Below are positions 42,536-43,751 of a stretch of 43,751 bases of DNA, in pieces. Each line of letters starts with the position of its first letter. Position 1 is the stretch's first letter. The notes under the pieces were generated by a model, which was not told the DNA's origin, ran no database searches, and saw only the letters and a program-made list of their open reading frames with translations. The position numbers were made by a program, and so were the translations under genes. The stretch is taken from positions 1-43,751 of the forward strand of contig JAGWTL010000001.1 in NCBI GenBank assembly GCA_028869035.1. Reading direction: 5' to 3'. This DNA comes from Burkholderiales bacterium (GTDB lineage: Bacteria; Pseudomonadota; Gammaproteobacteria; Burkholderiales; Burkholderiaceae_C).

Positions 42536-43115
42536 GGCCATGGCCGTGCGCCAGCCTGCTGGCGTGGTGCTGGGCATCGCTGCGTGGAATGCGCCCGTCA
42601 TCCTGGGCACGCGCGCCATCTGCGTGCCGCTGGCCTGCGGCAACACCGTGGTGATGAAGGGCTCGGAGTACTGCCCGCGCACCCACCAGCTCATCATCGA
42701 GGCCTTCCAGGATGCGGGCTTCCCGTCGGGTGTGGTGAACTACATCACCAACGCCCCGCCCGACGCCGACATCGACGACGCCGTCAACGGTGCGGCCTTT
42801 GGCTGTTTCCCCAACAGCGGCCAGATCTGCATGAGCACCGAGCGCATCATCGTGGACAACAAGATTGCCGACGCCTTCGTCAAGAAGTTCGTCGAGAAGG
42901 CCAAAGCGCTGCCGCTGGGTGACCCGCGCAAGCCCGAGCCGGTGGTGCTGGGCTCGGTGATCGGCATGAACACGGTGGAGCACTGCAACGCGCTGATCGA
43001 CGACGCGCTGGCCAAGGGCGCCAAGCTGGTCTGCGGCGGCAAGGCTGGCATCAACGAGTTTACCGAGCTGCGCTAGATCACGATGCAGACGACCCCGCGT
43101 CACTACCCCTTTTGA
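42531..43115 (+). pseudogene. Decayed aldehyde dehydrogenase (vanillin/salicylaldehyde dehydrogenase type)
   Basis: The frame begins at SLAMAVRQPAGVVLGIAAWN, in the cofactor-binding part of an ALDH, so the first 100 or so residues are lost at the AraC junction. Two further pieces are missing in frame. About 50 residues are gone between NAPPDA and DIDDAVNGAAFG, removing the ELGGK glutamate region. More than 100 are gone between AKLVCGGKA and GINEFTELR. The catalytic Cys region (GQICMSTE) remains. A TAG at 43075-43077 replaces the Trp expected in ELRWIT; in-frame ITMQTTPRHYPF and TGA (43113-43115) then complete the usual C terminus. It should not be active. Confidence 0.87.
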
Positions 43116-43119
43116 GTTT

Positions 43120-43194
43120 CCCCCTCTCCTTCTGGGAGAGGGGGAGGTCAGGGCGCCGCCCCTCACCCCAGCCCTCTCCCCGGAGGGGCGAGGG
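43120..43194. repeat. Hairpin-rich intergenic repeat
   Basis: Two stem-loops: CCCCCTCTCC/GGAGAGGGGG (43120-43144, 10 bp) and CCCTC-T-CCCC/GGGG-C-GAGGG (43172-43194). CCCTCACCCCAGCCCTCTCC is a phrase often repeated between genes in betaproteobacteria, in the style of REP/MITE elements. It may also stop transcription from both sides. Confidence 0.6.
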
Positions 43195-43205
43195 AGCCAA
43201 ACCGT

Positions 43206-43463
43206 TCAAAACGGCGCGGTTTCTTTTTCCAGCTTCTGCAGATAGAGCAGGGCCTGTTCGGCAGAGTCGCCGCACATGGCGGGCGAGGGCGCCAGGCTGG
43301 CGCAGACCGCCGGCCGCCCGGGCTGGCCGAAGATCAGGCAGCGGCCCGCCGCATCCAGCTGTACGCAGCGCACGCCGGCCGGCTTGCCTTGCGGCATGCC
43401 GGGGATGGGGCTGGAAATCGAGGGGGCGATGCAGCAGGCAGCGCAGCCGGGGCGGCAATCCAT
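43206..43463 (-). CDS. YkgJ-type cysteine-cluster protein
   Basis: 85 residues starting MDCRPGCAACCIAPS, the CxxxCxxCC pattern of YkgJ, with further Cys at CVQLDAAGRCLIF, VCASL and MCGDS. It probably binds zinc or an Fe-S cluster; the role is unknown. ATG 43463. It is divergent from mnmG across 171 bases. Confidence 0.88.
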   Translation of the reverse strand: MDCRPGCAACCIAPSISSPIPGMPQGKPAGVRCVQLDAAGRCLIFGQPGRPAVCASLAPSPAMCGDSAEQALLYLQKLEKETAPF

Positions 43464-43561
43464 GGGGTGTTGCTATGAAGTTTGTAGCTGCCGTCGACCG
43501 TTGTATGCGGTGCAGGGCCGGGTTGATGTCCCTGATTGTCGCCAAAATCGCCGGGAGCGGC

Positions 43562-43567
43562 TAAAAT
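43562..43567 (+). promoter_or_regulatory. Candidate -10 element before mnmG
   Basis: TAAAAT 67 bases before the mnmG ATG. TTGTCG (43536-43541) is the only -35-like hexamer upstream, but its 20-base spacing is long, so the call is weak. Confidence 0.3.
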
Positions 43568-43634
43568 CAGGACTTCGGTGCCCCGCTGGGGGCTGGCCGC
43601 CGGCGCAGGACGCGCTCACTTTCCCGGATCTTCC

Positions 43635-43751
43635 ATGCTCTACCCACAAGAATTCGATGTCATCGTCGTCGGCGGCGGCCATGCCGGCACGGAAGCCGCG
43701 CTGGCGTCCGCGCGCATGGGCGCCAGGACCCTGCTGCTGACACACAACATC
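43635..43751 (+). CDS. mnmG: tRNA modification enzyme MnmG (GidA), 5' part
   Basis: The first 39 residues are visible (MLYPQEFDVIVVGGGHAGTE..., then ASARMG and TLLLTHN). This is the FAD-binding GxGxxG-type N terminus of MnmG, partner of MnmE (gene at 9089-10492). The gene runs out of the window on the right. ATG 43635 is the conserved start. Confidence 0.95.
   Translation, partial: MLYPQEFDVIVVGGGHAGTEAALASARMGARTLLLTHNI

Overview
The window is a GC-rich chromosomal segment from a betaproteobacterium of the order Burkholderiales, most likely Comamonadaceae or a close relative. The evidence is the gene set and order around dnaA (mnmE-yidC-yidD-rnpA-rpmH leftward, dnaA-dnaN-gyrB rightward), small DUF2788/DUF2189/YkgJ proteins common in that group, and high GC with matching codon use. 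It contains the chromosomal replication start region. Assignment below order level is inference.

Layout. 1-2.5 kb: the 3' end of a GGDEF/EAL gene, then two tandem glycine-rich RRM RNA-binding protein genes with related leaders. 2.5-5.5 kb, minus strand: kdsD-kdsC-lptC (Kdo and LPS transport) with overlapping stop/start codons, then an SDR gene. 5.5-8.1 kb, plus: a CPA2 K+/H+ antiporter and apt. 8.1-13.1 kb, minus: an unrecognised protein, then mnmE, yidC, yidD, rnpA and rpmH. 13.1-18.9 kb: dnaA, an origin-like dnaA-dnaN gap, dnaN and gyrB. Flanking genes mostly point away from this gap. 18.9-21.7 kb, plus: a DEDDh exonuclease, a GGDEF diguanylate cyclase and an NnrU-family membrane protein. 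21.7-24.6 kb, minus: DUF2788, DUF2189, a Spy-like periplasmic protein, a pirin and DUF2892. 24.6-27.6 kb: a copper module with cueR and copZ leftward and copA rightward, sharing a 157-bp control region with two CueR-type promoters. 27.7-30 kb: a chemoreceptor and a hemerythrin protein. 30-37.9 kb: a heavy-metal RND efflux operon (czcCBA type), divergent from an OmpR-type two-component system. 37.9-41.4 kb: a small outer-membrane barrel, an OprB-type porin and an AsmA-like protein. 41.4-43.1 kb: a class II aldolase followed by decayed remnants of an AraC regulator and an aldehyde dehydrogenase. 43.1 kb to the end: a hairpin-rich intergenic repeat, a YkgJ-type cysteine-cluster protein and the start of mnmG.

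How it works together. The core is replication initiation (DnaA, clamp, gyrase), ribosome and RNase P synthesis, and membrane-protein insertion. The accessory half is mostly envelope and metal homeostasis: Cu(I) export and sensing, tripartite divalent-metal efflux with its own sensor, a Spy-like protein and porins.

The observations most worth a second look are: (1) paired leader hairpins that would hide the Shine-Dalgarno of both RRM genes; (2) a DnaA-trio-like origin element next to dnaN; (3) the three evenly spaced dyads in the copper control region and a predicted leaderless copA mRNA; and (4) an aldehyde dehydrogenase pseudogene that lost two blocks between short direct repeats. I found no CRISPR array, insertion sequence, prophage, tRNA or rRNA.
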